Assembly (NCBI GenBank): GCA_944391575.1 | Contig: CALXUC010000001.1 | Span: 76,841 to 125,973 of the forward strand | Source: an uncultured Clostridia bacterium | GTDB taxonomy: Bacteria > Bacillota > Clostridia > TANB77 > CAG-508 | Direction: 5' to 3' | DNA: 49,133 bases | In this document: positions 18,283 through 28,586 of the stretch, piece after piece | Layout of the letters: every line of letters starts with the position of its first letter | Numbering within the stretch: the stretch's first letter is position 1 | Translations under genes and position numbers: made by a program | The notes under the pieces: model-generated | What the model was told of the DNA's origin: nothing | The model's database searches: none | The model's input: the letters and a program-made list of their open reading frames with translations, nothing else

Positions 18283-19926
18283 TTATTTTGATCTTTTACC
18301 TTTATTTTTAGGTTTTATTGCTATTTTATTAACTATTTTTGCCGTTTTGTTTTTTATTTTATTAGGGCTATCCTTTTTTACAGATAATTCTTGTTTTAAG
18401 AATTTATTTTCGTATAAATCTACTGAAGTTTCGTATAACCTTATATTTTCTTCTCTATTTTCCTCACTTGTTTTTATTGCTTGTATTCTATCATTATATT
18501 TTTGGCTAAATTTACTTTTTGCAGTACTTCTACTTCTTTTTCCTAATTGTTTTTTATATTCTTTGTTTATATAATTTTTTGCTTTTTCCTTTTCTTTTTC
18601 TGTCTTTTTCGTTTCTTTTTGTTTTGAATTTAAAACAACGTATTGAGGATCATTTTGTTTATCTTTATATTTCAAATCGTTACAAATTATTTCCACTATT
18701 GTTGCAGCTAAAGTATCTGGGTCGTGTCTTATATAATTACCTTTTACCATAGCTATATCTTTATTTATAATCTTAACTCCTAAACCTTTTAAATTTTTTG
18801 TATCTTCATTTACAACATCTGCACCTTTTAAGTTATATCTTTTAATAAACTCTGGTGCTATTTCACCTGAATCGCAAATACAAAATTCAAATAAGCCTTT
18901 ACCAACGTGTTCTTCTATCGCTTTAATATGGTCAGAAACGTTATAATCATCTGTTTGACCCGGTTCGGTCATAATATTTGAAACGAATATTTTTATAGCT
19001 TTACTCTCTTTAATTTCTTTTGCAACTCCTTTTATCAAAAGGTTTGGTAATATATTTGTATATAAACTACCTGGACCAATTATAATACAGTCAGCTTCTC
19101 TAATTGCTTCTAAAACGCCTGGAGCTGGTCTAGAATTTGAAGGAGTTACATATATTCTTTGTATTGGAGATACTTTATCCCATACTGCTTCTGCAATTTT
19201 TTGCCTATTTTCAATTATAGTGCCATTCTTTAACTCCGCAGAAATATTTACTCTATCTAAAGTAACTGGTAATACCCTTCCTGTTATATTTAAAACAGTT
19301 CCACTCGCCTCTACACTATCTGCTAAATCTCCATATATATCTTTCATAGCTGATAAATATATATCGCCAAAAGAAACTCCTTTTAAAGCATCTATATCAA
19401 ACCTATAATTTAATAGCTTGTCCATTACTACTTCATCATGTGCTAAAGCAATAAAACTATCTTTAACATCTTCTGCTCTTAATACATCTACCTCTTCTCT
19501 AGAATTAATTAGAAGCTTCTCTCCATCAGATACATTTACTATGGCTGTTACATTGCTTGTATATTTTTTTATACCTTGTAGAACTGTGTTTAAACCAGTT
19601 CCACCACCTATAACAACGACATTTGGACCTTTATCGTAAACATTTTTATTAAATATTAAAGACTGTATATCTACTAATTCTGATTTTACATCTGCTTCTA
19701 TTAGTATTTCTAAAGTTCTCTTTTGGATATATATAAGTCCTAATATAATCATAACAAAACCTGCAACAAATGCAGCTATAATTATACCCATATCCATGAA
19801 GCTCATTTCTTGCATTAATATGAATTTTGAAACACCATAACATGTTAATCCTATTCCTACTAAAATTAATAACATCCATCTTTTTAATTTGGTGCTAGAT
19901 CTAAACCATGATAAAAAACCTTTCAT
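18283..19926 (-). CDS. yvcK: YvcK/CofD-like protein with membrane anchor
   Basis: YvcK binds UDP-GlcNAc and links carbon metabolism to cell-wall growth. 547 aa, longer than usual: two N-terminal transmembrane helices (about 17-36 and 46-67), the CofD-like Rossmann domain (about 100-430) and a basic Lys/Arg-rich tail of about 110 residues. GGGTG (107-111) and GPGSLYTNILPNLL are conserved. The segment that in typical YvcK reads DDGGSSGRLR and PPGDIRNC is replaced here by SDGEKLLINSREE and RAEDVKDSF, so ligand binding may differ. It follows murB by 48 bases, as often seen in Clostridia. Confidence 0.88.
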   Translation of the reverse strand: MKGFLSWFRSSTKLKRWMLLILVGIGLTCYGVSKFILMQEMSFMDMGIIIAAFVAGFVMIILGLIYIQKRTLEILIEADVKSELVDIQSLIFNKNVYDKGPNVVVIGGGTGLNTVLQGIKKYTSNVTAIVNVSDGEKLLINSREEVDVLRAEDVKDSFIALAHDEVVMDKLLNYRFDIDALKGVSFGDIYLSAMKDIYGDLADSVEASGTVLNITGRVLPVTLDRVNISAELKNGTIIENRQKIAEAVWDKVSPIQRIYVTPSNSRPAPGVLEAIREADCIIIGPGSLYTNILPNLLIKGVAKEIKESKAIKIFVSNIMTEPGQTDDYNVSDHIKAIEEHVGKGLFEFCICDSGEIAPEFIKRYNLKGADVVNEDTKNLKGLGVKIINKDIAMVKGNYIRHDPDTLAATIVEIICNDLKYKDKQNDPQYVVLNSKQKETKKTEKEKEKAKNYINKEYKKQLGKRSRSTAKSKFSQKYNDRIQAIKTSEENREENIRLYETSVDLYENKFLKQELSVKKDSPNKIKNKTAKIVNKIAIKPKNKGKRSK

Positions 19927-19974
19927 TATTTAAATAACCTACCTTTATTAAAAACTTAAAATAAGAAATTTATT

Positions 19975-20895
19975 CTATTCTCCAATTATTATTACTTCTG
20001 TTTCTAATTCTTTATTGAATTTTTCTTTTACAGTTTTCTTTATGTATTCTATTAAATTTATAACATCTTCTGCAGTTGCTTTTCCATTATTTACTATAAA
20101 TCCTGCGTGTTTTGGAGAGACTTGAGCTCCTCCTATTGTTTTTCCTCTTAAGCCAGCTTCGTCTATAATTTGAGAAGTTATAAAGCCATTTCCTCTTTTA
20201 AATACACTACCTGCACTTGGCATATTATATGGCTGTTTCTCTAATCTTGCTTTCATGTTATTATCCATTTTTTCTTTTATATCTTCTTTATTTCCTCTTT
20301 TTAGTTTTATTTTTGTGCTTAATAATATATAGCCATTTTTAGTTATAGAACTATTTCTATATACAAATCCATGCTCTTCAAAATTTAATATTTTTTCATT
20401 TCCTTCTTTATCTAATACTAAACTTTCAATAATGCAATTTTTAATTTCTCCACCATAAGCACCAGCATTCATTCTAACTGCACCGCCTATAGTGCCTGGA
20501 ATACCATAACTAAATTCTAAACCTTCTAACGAATTTTCTAATGCAAATTTTGCAATTTTAGTACATGAAGTTCCACTTGTTACTTCTAATTCTACTATTT
20601 CTTCATTTTCTTTTAGAATCTTTATATCATCATATAAATTCTTAATTACTATTCCTCTTATTCCATTATCCTTTACTAATAAATTACTTGCTTTCCCTAT
20701 TATATATACTGGTATATTATTTTTTATAGCATATTTATACACTAAAATAATATCACTTTTACTCGTTGCATTTATTAAAAAATCTGCATTTCCACCTATT
20801 TTGAAAGTTGTATGATTTTTCATAGGTTCATCTCTTAATATTTTATTTTTTTCTATAAGTTGTGATAAATCATTATATATTTGCTCTTTATGCAT
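19975..20895 (-). CDS. murB: UDP-N-acetylenolpyruvoylglucosamine reductase
   Basis: FAD enzyme completing UDP-MurNAc synthesis. 306 aa. FAD-binding motifs: NHTTFKIGGNADF, IGKASNLLV, GIPGTIGGAVRMNAGAYGG. The catalytic Ser lies in MPSAGSVFKR and the C-terminal Glu in ELETEVIIIGE. It is a type II (Bacillus-like) MurB with a good AGAAAGGA ribosome binding site. First gene of the murB-yvcK-debranching-ruvC-holA run. About 500 bases upstream of it, before gerA, hold two repeat elements and no other gene. Confidence 0.97.
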   Translation of the reverse strand: MHKEQIYNDLSQLIEKNKILRDEPMKNHTTFKIGGNADFLINATSKSDIILVYKYAIKNNIPVYIIGKASNLLVKDNGIRGIVIKNLYDDIKILKENEEIVELEVTSGTSCTKIAKFALENSLEGLEFSYGIPGTIGGAVRMNAGAYGGEIKNCIIESLVLDKEGNEKILNFEEHGFVYRNSSITKNGYILLSTKIKLKRGNKEDIKEKMDNNMKARLEKQPYNMPSAGSVFKRGNGFITSQIIDEAGLRGKTIGGAQVSPKHAGFIVNNGKATAEDVINLIEYIKKTVKEKFNKELETEVIIIGE

Positions 20896-21044
20896 GATAA
20901 TATCCTTTCTAAAAAATAATACTGAGTTGTATTTTAATTTATTAATATATAATATTCATTTTTCTTTTGTTTATTACATAGTATTGATTTTATCATTTTT
21001 TTCTTAAGATTACAAGAGAAATTGAAAAAAAATATTGTTATAAT

Positions 21045-21188
21045 AGTTACAATTCAGGATATACTTGCTAGAAGCTTGATATATAGCTATTTTTAGTCAA
21101 AACATAGCTGGGGCGACACAATCCGGGTCTTGAGCTTCACAATAGCTATATATCAAGCTTCTATTTAAATGCCTGCTGAATTGTAACT
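21045..21188 (-). repeat. Intergenic inverted-repeat element, subfamily A, copy 6 (type copy, intact ends)
   Basis: 144 bp with perfect 13-bp terminal inverted repeats: AGTTACAATTCAG (21045-21057) and CTGAATTGTAACT (21176-21188). TATAAT flanks both ends (21039-21044 and 21189-21194), a possible target-site duplication. Inner stem TAGAAGCTTGATATATAGC pairs with the complement ending AAGCTTCTA. Core strand is minus. Confidence 0.93.
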
Positions 21189-21278
21189 TATAATATTATA
21201 ATTTATATTATGTATTTTTTTTACATTTATGTAAATACTAAACTTAAAATATTAATTTCAATTTAATAATTAATAAAT

Positions 21279-21360
21279 GTTGATATATAGCTATTTGCAA
21301 ATCAAGACCCGGATTGTGTCGCTCTAGCTATGTTTTGATTAAAAATAGCTATATATCAAC
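21279..21360 (+). repeat. Intergenic inverted-repeat element, subfamily A, copy 7
   Basis: Hairpin GTTGATATATAG ... CTATATATCAAC: the outermost pair is G-C where other copies have C-G, so pairing is kept. Core on the plus strand, with AATCAAGAC / GTTTTGATT. No terminal repeats. It ends 33 bases before the gerA start codon, so it is probably in the gerA leader. Confidence 0.9.
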
Positions 21361-21393
21361 TAAAGAAAATATATTATAGAAAGGTAAATTATA

Positions 21394-23128
21394 ATGATAA
21401 ATCCGTCTAAAAATAAATTTAAAAACTTATTAAAGAAAATATTTGTTTATGAACCGAAAAACGATTACTTTTTTACTATTCCCGAAGAGTCTAATGAATA
21501 TGAGCCGAATATAAATTATGAAAATCAACAACCTGAAAATGAAAAGTTAGAAAAACAAGAAATTTATAGCAATTTAGATGTAAATTTAGAGTTTATGAAA
21601 TCTAAATTTAGCGTATTAATTAATGCAGATATAATAATTAGAGAATTTAATTTAACTATTCAAGGTAAAACGTATTCCGCTTTTATTATGTATATAGACG
21701 GGATGGTAAATGGTACTGATATTAATGATTTTATTTTAAAACCATTAATGCAAAAAAATAAAGATACTTTTTACAATAATACAGAAACTCAAAAAGTTGC
21801 TATTACGAAAAATATTTCTGTTAAACGTTCAAAACATTTTAATTTAGAAGATTATATTTATTCTTCACTAATGCCGCAAAATAATTTAGAGAAATCTACT
21901 ACTTTTAAAGAAATTAGTGATGCTATCAATTTAGGCAATACTGCTCTTTTTATAGATACTTTAAATATTGCTTTTAATATTGAATTGAAAGGTTTTGAGA
22001 AAAGGTCTATAAGTCCACCTCAAAACGAAATTGTTGTCCGTGGCGCTCAAGAAGCTTTTGTCGAAAATTTACGTACTAATACATCTCTTATTAGAAGAAT
22101 TATTAATGACGAAAATCTTATTATTGAACAAGTTAAAGTTGGTAAGATTACTAAAACTCCTGTAGCTATTTGCTATATGAAAAATATAACTAATGATAAT
22201 TTAGTTAATGAAGCTAAATATCGTTTAAATAATCTAGATCTCGATGGTATTATTTCTTCTGGCCAACTAGAACAATTAATAGAAGATTCGCCAAAAGTAT
22301 TATTTCCACAAACTTTATCTACTGAAAGACCAGATAAAGTAGGAAATTATTTATTAGAAGGTAGAATTGCAATTATTGTAAATGGTAGTCCTTATGCCTT
22401 AATTGTTCCTGCAATTTTTATAGATTTTTTATCTTCACCTGAAGATATTAATTTAAAATACCAGTATGGTAATTTACTTAGGATTTTACGTTTTATTGCT
22501 TTTATTATTACACTTTTAACTCCAGCTTTTTATGTTGCAATAACGTATTACCACGAAGAATTACTGCCTACTGAATTGCTATTTGCAATAGCTTCTTCAA
22601 GAGAGACTGTTCCTTTTTCTATATTATTTGAACTTTTAATTATGGAATTATCTTTTGAGTTAATTAGAGAGGCCATTTTAAGAGTACCTTCCCCTATAGG
22701 TCCTACTATACGGAATTGTTGGTGCATTAATATTGGGAGAAGCTGCTGTTAGTGCGAATATTGTTAGCCCTATCTTAATAATTGTAATTGCTATAACTGG
22801 AATAAGTTCTTTTGTAATTCCAAGTTATGAAATGAACTTCTCTTTAAGAATATATAGATTTATTTATGTTATTTTAGCATATATTGGTGGCTTTTTAGGT
22901 ATTGCTTTAGGTTTATTTATACAAATAGTTATAATGGGAAATTTAAAATCTTTCGGAGCTTCTTATTTAGCACCATATTTACCTGTTACAAATTATGCAA
23001 GAAATAGATCTTTTATATTAAAACCATTCTGGCAAACAGAAAAAAGGCCTGACTTTCTAAATACAAAAAGAAAATATGCAGAAAACACTATAACTATGAA
23101 ATGGAAAAATAAAGATTTGGAAAAATAA
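21394..23128 (+). pseudogene. gerAA: Spore germinant receptor A subunit (GerAA/GerKA family), +1 frameshift
   Basis: Inner-membrane germinant receptor subunit A. The N-terminal soluble domain (to about residue 350) starts at the ATG 21394 after AGAAAGG; family segments include VVRGAQEAFVENLRTN and LLEGRIAIIVNGSP. Transmembrane helices follow. At about 22711 the frame breaks: SPIGPTI then an out-of-frame end at 22752, while GEAAVSANIVSPILIIVIA continues in the next frame to 23128. Removing one C from ATACGG would restore the expected SPIGPTIGIVGALILGEAAV. The rest, to the charged C-terminus, is intact. gerB, gerC and a small gene follow in the same direction. Confidence 0.9.
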
Positions 23129-23141
23129 TTTTATAATTTTC

Positions 23142-23291
23142 GCTACAATTCAATAAAAGAATATATAACTTTTGCAAAAACTTGATATATAGCTATTTGC
23201 AAGTCAAGACCCGGATTGTGGCGCCTGAACTTGTTTTTTGACTAAAAATAGCTATATATCAAGTTTTTATAAAAATTTTACTGAACTGTAA
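23142..23291 (+). repeat. Intergenic inverted-repeat element, subfamily A, copy 8
   Basis: About 150 bp with outer ends GCTACAATTCA (23142-23152) and CTGAACTGTAAG (23281-23292). The hairpin AAAACTTGATATATAGC pairs with its complement. The core on the plus strand starts GACCCGGATTGTGGCGCC, but its second block is GAACTTG, like copy 2. It lies inside the germination operon between the A and B subunit genes. Confidence 0.9.
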
Positions 23292-23316
23292 GTAATTTTA
23301 AGAAAGGGAAAGATTT

Positions 23317-24432
23317 ATGAACACTATAACTAAAATAAGTACTTTTGAAGCTGTGTGTTTTATGATTATTGTTATAATTAATAGAATGCTATTAAATACT
23401 CCAAAAGAAATAATAAAAACCACTGCTACTTCTGCTTGGATAAATGTACTAGTTATTTCTATTATAACAATTATTTTTATTTTAATATTGTGTAAGCTTT
23501 ATAAAAATTTTAGCGGGAAAGATATTTTAGATATTTCTGAGTATCTCGGTGGCAATATTTTAAAAACAATAATTGGAATAATGTTTTTACTACTATTTTT
23601 GTATGTGGCTGCTGTACTTTTAAGAAACTTTTGTGATTCTTTGCAAAAAATATTTTTACCTAACACCCCTATAACATATATTATGTTGTTCTTTATAATT
23701 GGGATAGTTCTAGCAAATAAATTAGGATTATCTTCAATTATAAAAATAAATATTATTATTGTAGGTTTAATTTTATTAAGTGCAATTATAATATTCGTAG
23801 CGCCTATTTCATACTTTGATTTTTCAAACTTATTCCCAGCCTTTGGGAATGGTATTGATGAAACATTCTTTTCAGGGCTTACAAACCTTTTTGCATTTAC
23901 TGGGATTGCATATTTATACTTTTTAATGCCACTTTTAGATAAGCCTCAAAATTTTAAAAAAGTTGCCCTCACATCTACAATAATTTCTAGTATATATTTA
24001 TTTTTAAGTGTTGTTAGTTTAATAGGATTATTTAGTTATTTAACTACATCTAAAGATATATTTTCTGTAGTATTAATTACTAAAGTTATTAATTTAGGTG
24101 GCTTTTTAGAAAGAATTGATGCAATTCTTATGTTAGTTTGGATTTTATCGTTCTTAGCTTATTTAAGTTTTATATTATACTTTATTTTATATACTTACAA
24201 AAGAGTTACAAATTTACATGATCAAAATGGCGCGATATATTTATTTACTGCATTAATATTTGGATTAGCTTTGTTACCACAAAATGTTATAAAAATAAAT
24301 TTTTTAGATAATGAATTATTAAAAGTACTAACTATACCTCTAATATTTATTGTTCCACTTATTATATTTATTCTAGCTAATCTAAAATTTAAGCGAAAAA
24401 ACAAAATACAAAAAAGGGAGGTTAATTTTTAA
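23317..24432 (+). CDS. gerAB: Spore germination permease, receptor B subunit (GerKB/GerAB family)
   Basis: 371 aa with about ten transmembrane helices, an APC-superfamily transporter-like protein that binds the germinant in the spore inner membrane. It begins MNTITKISTFEAVCFMIIV, typical of endospore germination permeases, and has the helix-rich layout throughout with a short Lys-rich end. AGAAAGGGAA precedes the start. The gene stops 2 bases before the C subunit starts, so they are translated together. A repeat element separates it from the A subunit gene. The assignment of receptor type (A, B or K) is not possible. Confidence 0.92.
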   Translation: MNTITKISTFEAVCFMIIVIINRMLLNTPKEIIKTTATSAWINVLVISIITIIFILILCKLYKNFSGKDILDISEYLGGNILKTIIGIMFLLLFLYVAAVLLRNFCDSLQKIFLPNTPITYIMLFFIIGIVLANKLGLSSIIKINIIIVGLILLSAIIIFVAPISYFDFSNLFPAFGNGIDETFFSGLTNLFAFTGIAYLYFLMPLLDKPQNFKKVALTSTIISSIYLFLSVVSLIGLFSYLTTSKDIFSVVLITKVINLGGFLERIDAILMLVWILSFLAYLSFILYFILYTYKRVTNLHDQNGAIYLFTALIFGLALLPQNVIKINFLDNELLKVLTIPLIFIVPLIIFILANLKFKRKNKIQKREVNF

Positions 24433-24434
24433 TA

Positions 24435-25652
24435 ATGAAAATAATAGCTATAATTATTATTTTAACACTTATCCCTTTTACTTTAACTGGTTGCCAAGAT
24501 GCAAAGGGAATTGAAAATTTGGCTTACGTTACTGCTATTGGGTTTGATATTGGAGAAGATAATTTAATAAAGCTCACTTTCCAATTTGCAAAGCTAACTT
24601 CTTCTGACCAAAGTGGCTCCTCTCAACCTCAAAGTTCTGAGAATGTAACAATAGATTGTTCTTCTTTTGACTCAGGTCTTAACATTGTAAACAGTTATAT
24701 TAGCAAAAAAGTTAATTTATCACATTGCAAAATAATAGTTTTCTCTGAAGAAATAGCTACAATGGGAATATTAGAACATGTAAATGTATTAGCTTCAGAT
24801 AGAGAAATACGTCCTGACTGTAATGTATTAATTAGTAAATGTAAAGCTAAAGATTTCTTAGAAAACTCTGTTCCGACATTAACTAATTTAACTCCTAGAT
24901 ATTACGAAATATTATTAAACTCAAAAGAATACACTGGTTTTTCAGAAAATGTACCATTATGGAAATTTTTTATAAATTTAAGGAATAGTACTGAAGAATC
25001 TGTTGCAGTATTATGCGGACTAAATTCTTCATATACTGGGTATTCTGGCGAAGATAAAAATTTAATGGATAAAGATGTAAGTTATAAAGCAGGTGAAACT
25101 CCTCTTTCTGGTAAAACTATTAGCCAAAATATGGGACTTGCAGTATTTTCTTATGACCAATTAGTGGGTGAAATGGATGCTATAGATACTGTTTCTTATC
25201 TTATGTTAACAAATGATTTAGATAGTTGTAATATTTCTGTGCCGAACCCTTTTGAAAATAATTCAATTATTAATGTTAAGTTAGAATTAAAGAAAAGAAC
25301 TAAAAATAATGTAGAATTGATTAATGGGTCACCTTTTATAGAAAGCAATATTTATTTAAATGGCTCTATAACTTCTATAAGTTTAAATACAGATGATTCT
25401 AAAACGGAAACTTTAAGTACAATAGAAGAATATATTGAAAGTTACGTTGCATATAACGTAAAATTTCTTTTATATAAAACAGCAAAATATTTTAAATCTG
25501 ACATTGTAGGATTTGGGAAAAAAATAGTTAATAATTATTTAACTATAGACGAATGGAAATCTCTGAACTGGGCGGCATTATATAAAAATTCATTCTTCAA
25601 TGTAAATGTTGAAGTTACAATTAATCCAAGTTCTTTATTTGTAAAAGGATAA
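24435..25652 (+). CDS. gerAC: Germinant receptor lipoprotein, C subunit (Ger(x)C family)
   Basis: 405 aa lipoprotein. The signal peptide ends in the lipobox LTGC (Cys about residue 20), so it is anchored by a lipid to the outer face of the inner membrane. The start of the mature part, GIENLAYVTAIGFDIG, is the Ger(x)C family signature, and the C-terminal third matches the family's beta-domain region. GGGAGG ribosome binding site overlaps the end of the B subunit gene. It completes the A-B-C receptor operon. Confidence 0.92.
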   Translation: MKIIAIIIILTLIPFTLTGCQDAKGIENLAYVTAIGFDIGEDNLIKLTFQFAKLTSSDQSGSSQPQSSENVTIDCSSFDSGLNIVNSYISKKVNLSHCKIIVFSEEIATMGILEHVNVLASDREIRPDCNVLISKCKAKDFLENSVPTLTNLTPRYYEILLNSKEYTGFSENVPLWKFFINLRNSTEESVAVLCGLNSSYTGYSGEDKNLMDKDVSYKAGETPLSGKTISQNMGLAVFSYDQLVGEMDAIDTVSYLMLTNDLDSCNISVPNPFENNSIINVKLELKKRTKNNVELINGSPFIESNIYLNGSITSISLNTDDSKTETLSTIEEYIESYVAYNVKFLLYKTAKYFKSDIVGFGKKIVNNYLTIDEWKSLNWAALYKNSFFNVNVEVTINPSSLFVKG

Positions 25653-25666
25653 AAAGGAGGCATAAA

Positions 25667-25846
25667 ATGTATTCTATAACTATGCATATAATTCTTCATA
25701 TTTTAAACATTTTTGTTTTAATAAAAACTTGTTCTTATAGCATGTATGAAATTAAAGTTAATAATAATAAAATTGGTGGAATTATTTCTATCGTTCTACA
25801 AGTTATTGTATTTTTTCTTATTATTTATTTATTGTATAGGCAATAA
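25667..25846 (+). CDS. Small two-helix membrane protein at the end of the germination operon
   Basis: 59 aa, ATG at 25667 after a strong AAAAGGAGG, TAA at 25844-25846. Two hydrophobic helices (about residues 5-20 and 37-57) are joined by a short polar loop (YEIKVNNNKIGG). It starts 15 bases after the C subunit gene. Bacillus and Clostridium receptor operons sometimes end with a small two-helix D subunit that modulates germination. By position, size and topology this is a candidate for that role, but sequence alone cannot prove homology. Confidence 0.65.
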   Translation: MYSITMHIILHILNIFVLIKTCSYSMYEIKVNNNKIGGIISIVLQVIVFFLIIYLLYRQ

Positions 25847-25855
25847 TATTAAAAA

Positions 25856-25901
25856 ACTTGATATATAGTTACTTTTAATTACAAATAACTATATATCAAG
25901 T
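25856..25901. repeat. Core-deleted derivative of the inverted-repeat element (arms only)
   Basis: Perfect 16-bp arms, ACTTGATATATAGTTA and TAACTATATATCAAGT, around a 14-nt spacer. These are subfamily A arms with one compensated pair change (AGTTA/TAACT for AGCTA/TAGCT), but the conserved core is missing. It sits after the germination operon and could end transcription, although no T-run follows. Confidence 0.82.
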
Positions 25902-25932
25902 GTACAATATATAATTCATAAAATAATCTAAA

Positions 25933-27351
25933 CTAATTAATTTGTATAGGCCCTGTATTTCCACCGTCTGATACGTCATCCATTAATCTATCTCTTACAG
26001 GTATTATAGTATTGCCAAACAACATGTTATATTCTGTTTTTCCACCTGATGTTGTTTTATATATGCTATCAAAAGAAGGCGGTACTTTCCATTCTCCATT
26101 TATATCTAATACACCATATCTAACTTTATTTGCAGAATTTATTTTACCTGCAACTATTCCTTCTATTCCTTCACTTACTGGTATTAATAATACGTTTTGT
26201 GAAGTTTGTGAAGACGATACTACTGAGCCAAAACAATAAAGATTGCTATTTTTAACTTCCCCATTTATATTAAATAATGTCCAACGGTCACCTTGTTTTG
26301 CAGGAATACAAAAATCATATAACACGTATGAATTTTTTATCTCATCAGTTGGAAACAATTTTGGATTTTCTATTCCTATTTTATCGTATTCTAGATTTAT
26401 CAATATCTTGCCATTCTTGTCTAACACTCCGTATTTATTACCATCGCTTACTAAGTATAGTCCAATATTATTATCTATTAATTTTAATGAACTATATTGA
26501 AGTCCTACTTTTTCAATATTTGAACCTCCTTGCCCATTTCCATATAAAACTCCATATTGTCCGTTTTGTTCTACTATAAATTCTTGCATACCTTCTGAAT
26601 ATGTTAAATTATTATATTTAGTTCCTATTATTGAAGAATTATCTGCTGTACTAATTACTCCCATCACTCTTTCTTTTGTAACAACTACCATCATATTTTG
26701 TATTAAAGCTTTTTGATTAGAAAAATCCTCTGATAATTCATAATATCCAGCATTTTTAGCAACTGTATTATATCTTTCAAATAACGCTGGTAATGTTTGT
26801 ATCGTTAAAGAATTTTTATCTGCATCATATGAAAATTTTACATTAAATACTTTTTGCATAGTTGGTAAACTAATATATAACAAATCATTTATTCTTTTTA
26901 CTTTATAAGACATCTTATAGTAATCATATGTAGATGAATCATCGTTCACCAAAGTTTTATATACCACGTCACTATCCATTTCTAATAATGCTATTTCATA
27001 TGAATTTCTTACATAACATTTTGTTCTATCCTCACTAGCAGTTCCATATTCACCATTATAAAATTCATATGATAATAAAGGTGCTATTCTCTCTACACAT
27101 ACGTATGGTACATTATCGTCTCCCATATAAAATATATTAGAAGTCATTTTACTTTTTAGAGCTCCATCAACATATAAATTATTTTTTTGATTATTTATAC
27201 TAGATATTATTGCAACAACTATCATAACAATAATTATTACACCTATTACTGCCGCTCCACCTATAATCATCATTTTTTTCTTTTTATCATCATTTGCTCC
27301 GTAATTGTTCATGTTCAAATTATTGCCCATTCCACCATATAAATCACTCAT
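25933..27351 (-). CDS. Membrane-anchored WG-repeat protein with copper-amine-oxidase-like domain
   Basis: 472 aa. A cytoplasmic N-terminus rich in Asn/Gly, one transmembrane helix (about 27-50), then an extracellular stalk (about 60-190) with features of copper amine oxidase N-terminal-like domains. From about 220 there are WG-type beta repeats (YGVLYGNGQGG, KYGVLDKNGKILINLEYD, RYGVLDINGEWKVPPSFD). Such proteins sit on the cell surface; their ligand is unknown. It is the last gene of the queA-tgt run, with a 59-base gap after tgt. Confidence 0.75.
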   Translation of the reverse strand: MSDLYGGMGNNLNMNNYGANDDKKKKMMIIGGAAVIGVIIIVMIVVAIISSINNQKNNLYVDGALKSKMTSNIFYMGDDNVPYVCVERIAPLLSYEFYNGEYGTASEDRTKCYVRNSYEIALLEMDSDVVYKTLVNDDSSTYDYYKMSYKVKRINDLLYISLPTMQKVFNVKFSYDADKNSLTIQTLPALFERYNTVAKNAGYYELSEDFSNQKALIQNMMVVVTKERVMGVISTADNSSIIGTKYNNLTYSEGMQEFIVEQNGQYGVLYGNGQGGSNIEKVGLQYSSLKLIDNNIGLYLVSDGNKYGVLDKNGKILINLEYDKIGIENPKLFPTDEIKNSYVLYDFCIPAKQGDRWTLFNINGEVKNSNLYCFGSVVSSSQTSQNVLLIPVSEGIEGIVAGKINSANKVRYGVLDINGEWKVPPSFDSIYKTTSGGKTEYNMLFGNTIIPVRDRLMDDVSDGGNTGPIQIN

Positions 27352-27410
27352 ATTTTATTCCTTCCCTTCTAAAAATTTTATTATATACAAAAAATTTTTT
27401 ACATATAATT

Positions 27411-28565
<1,155 letters not shown>

Positions 28566-28586
28566 TTATAAATTAATTTTTTAATA

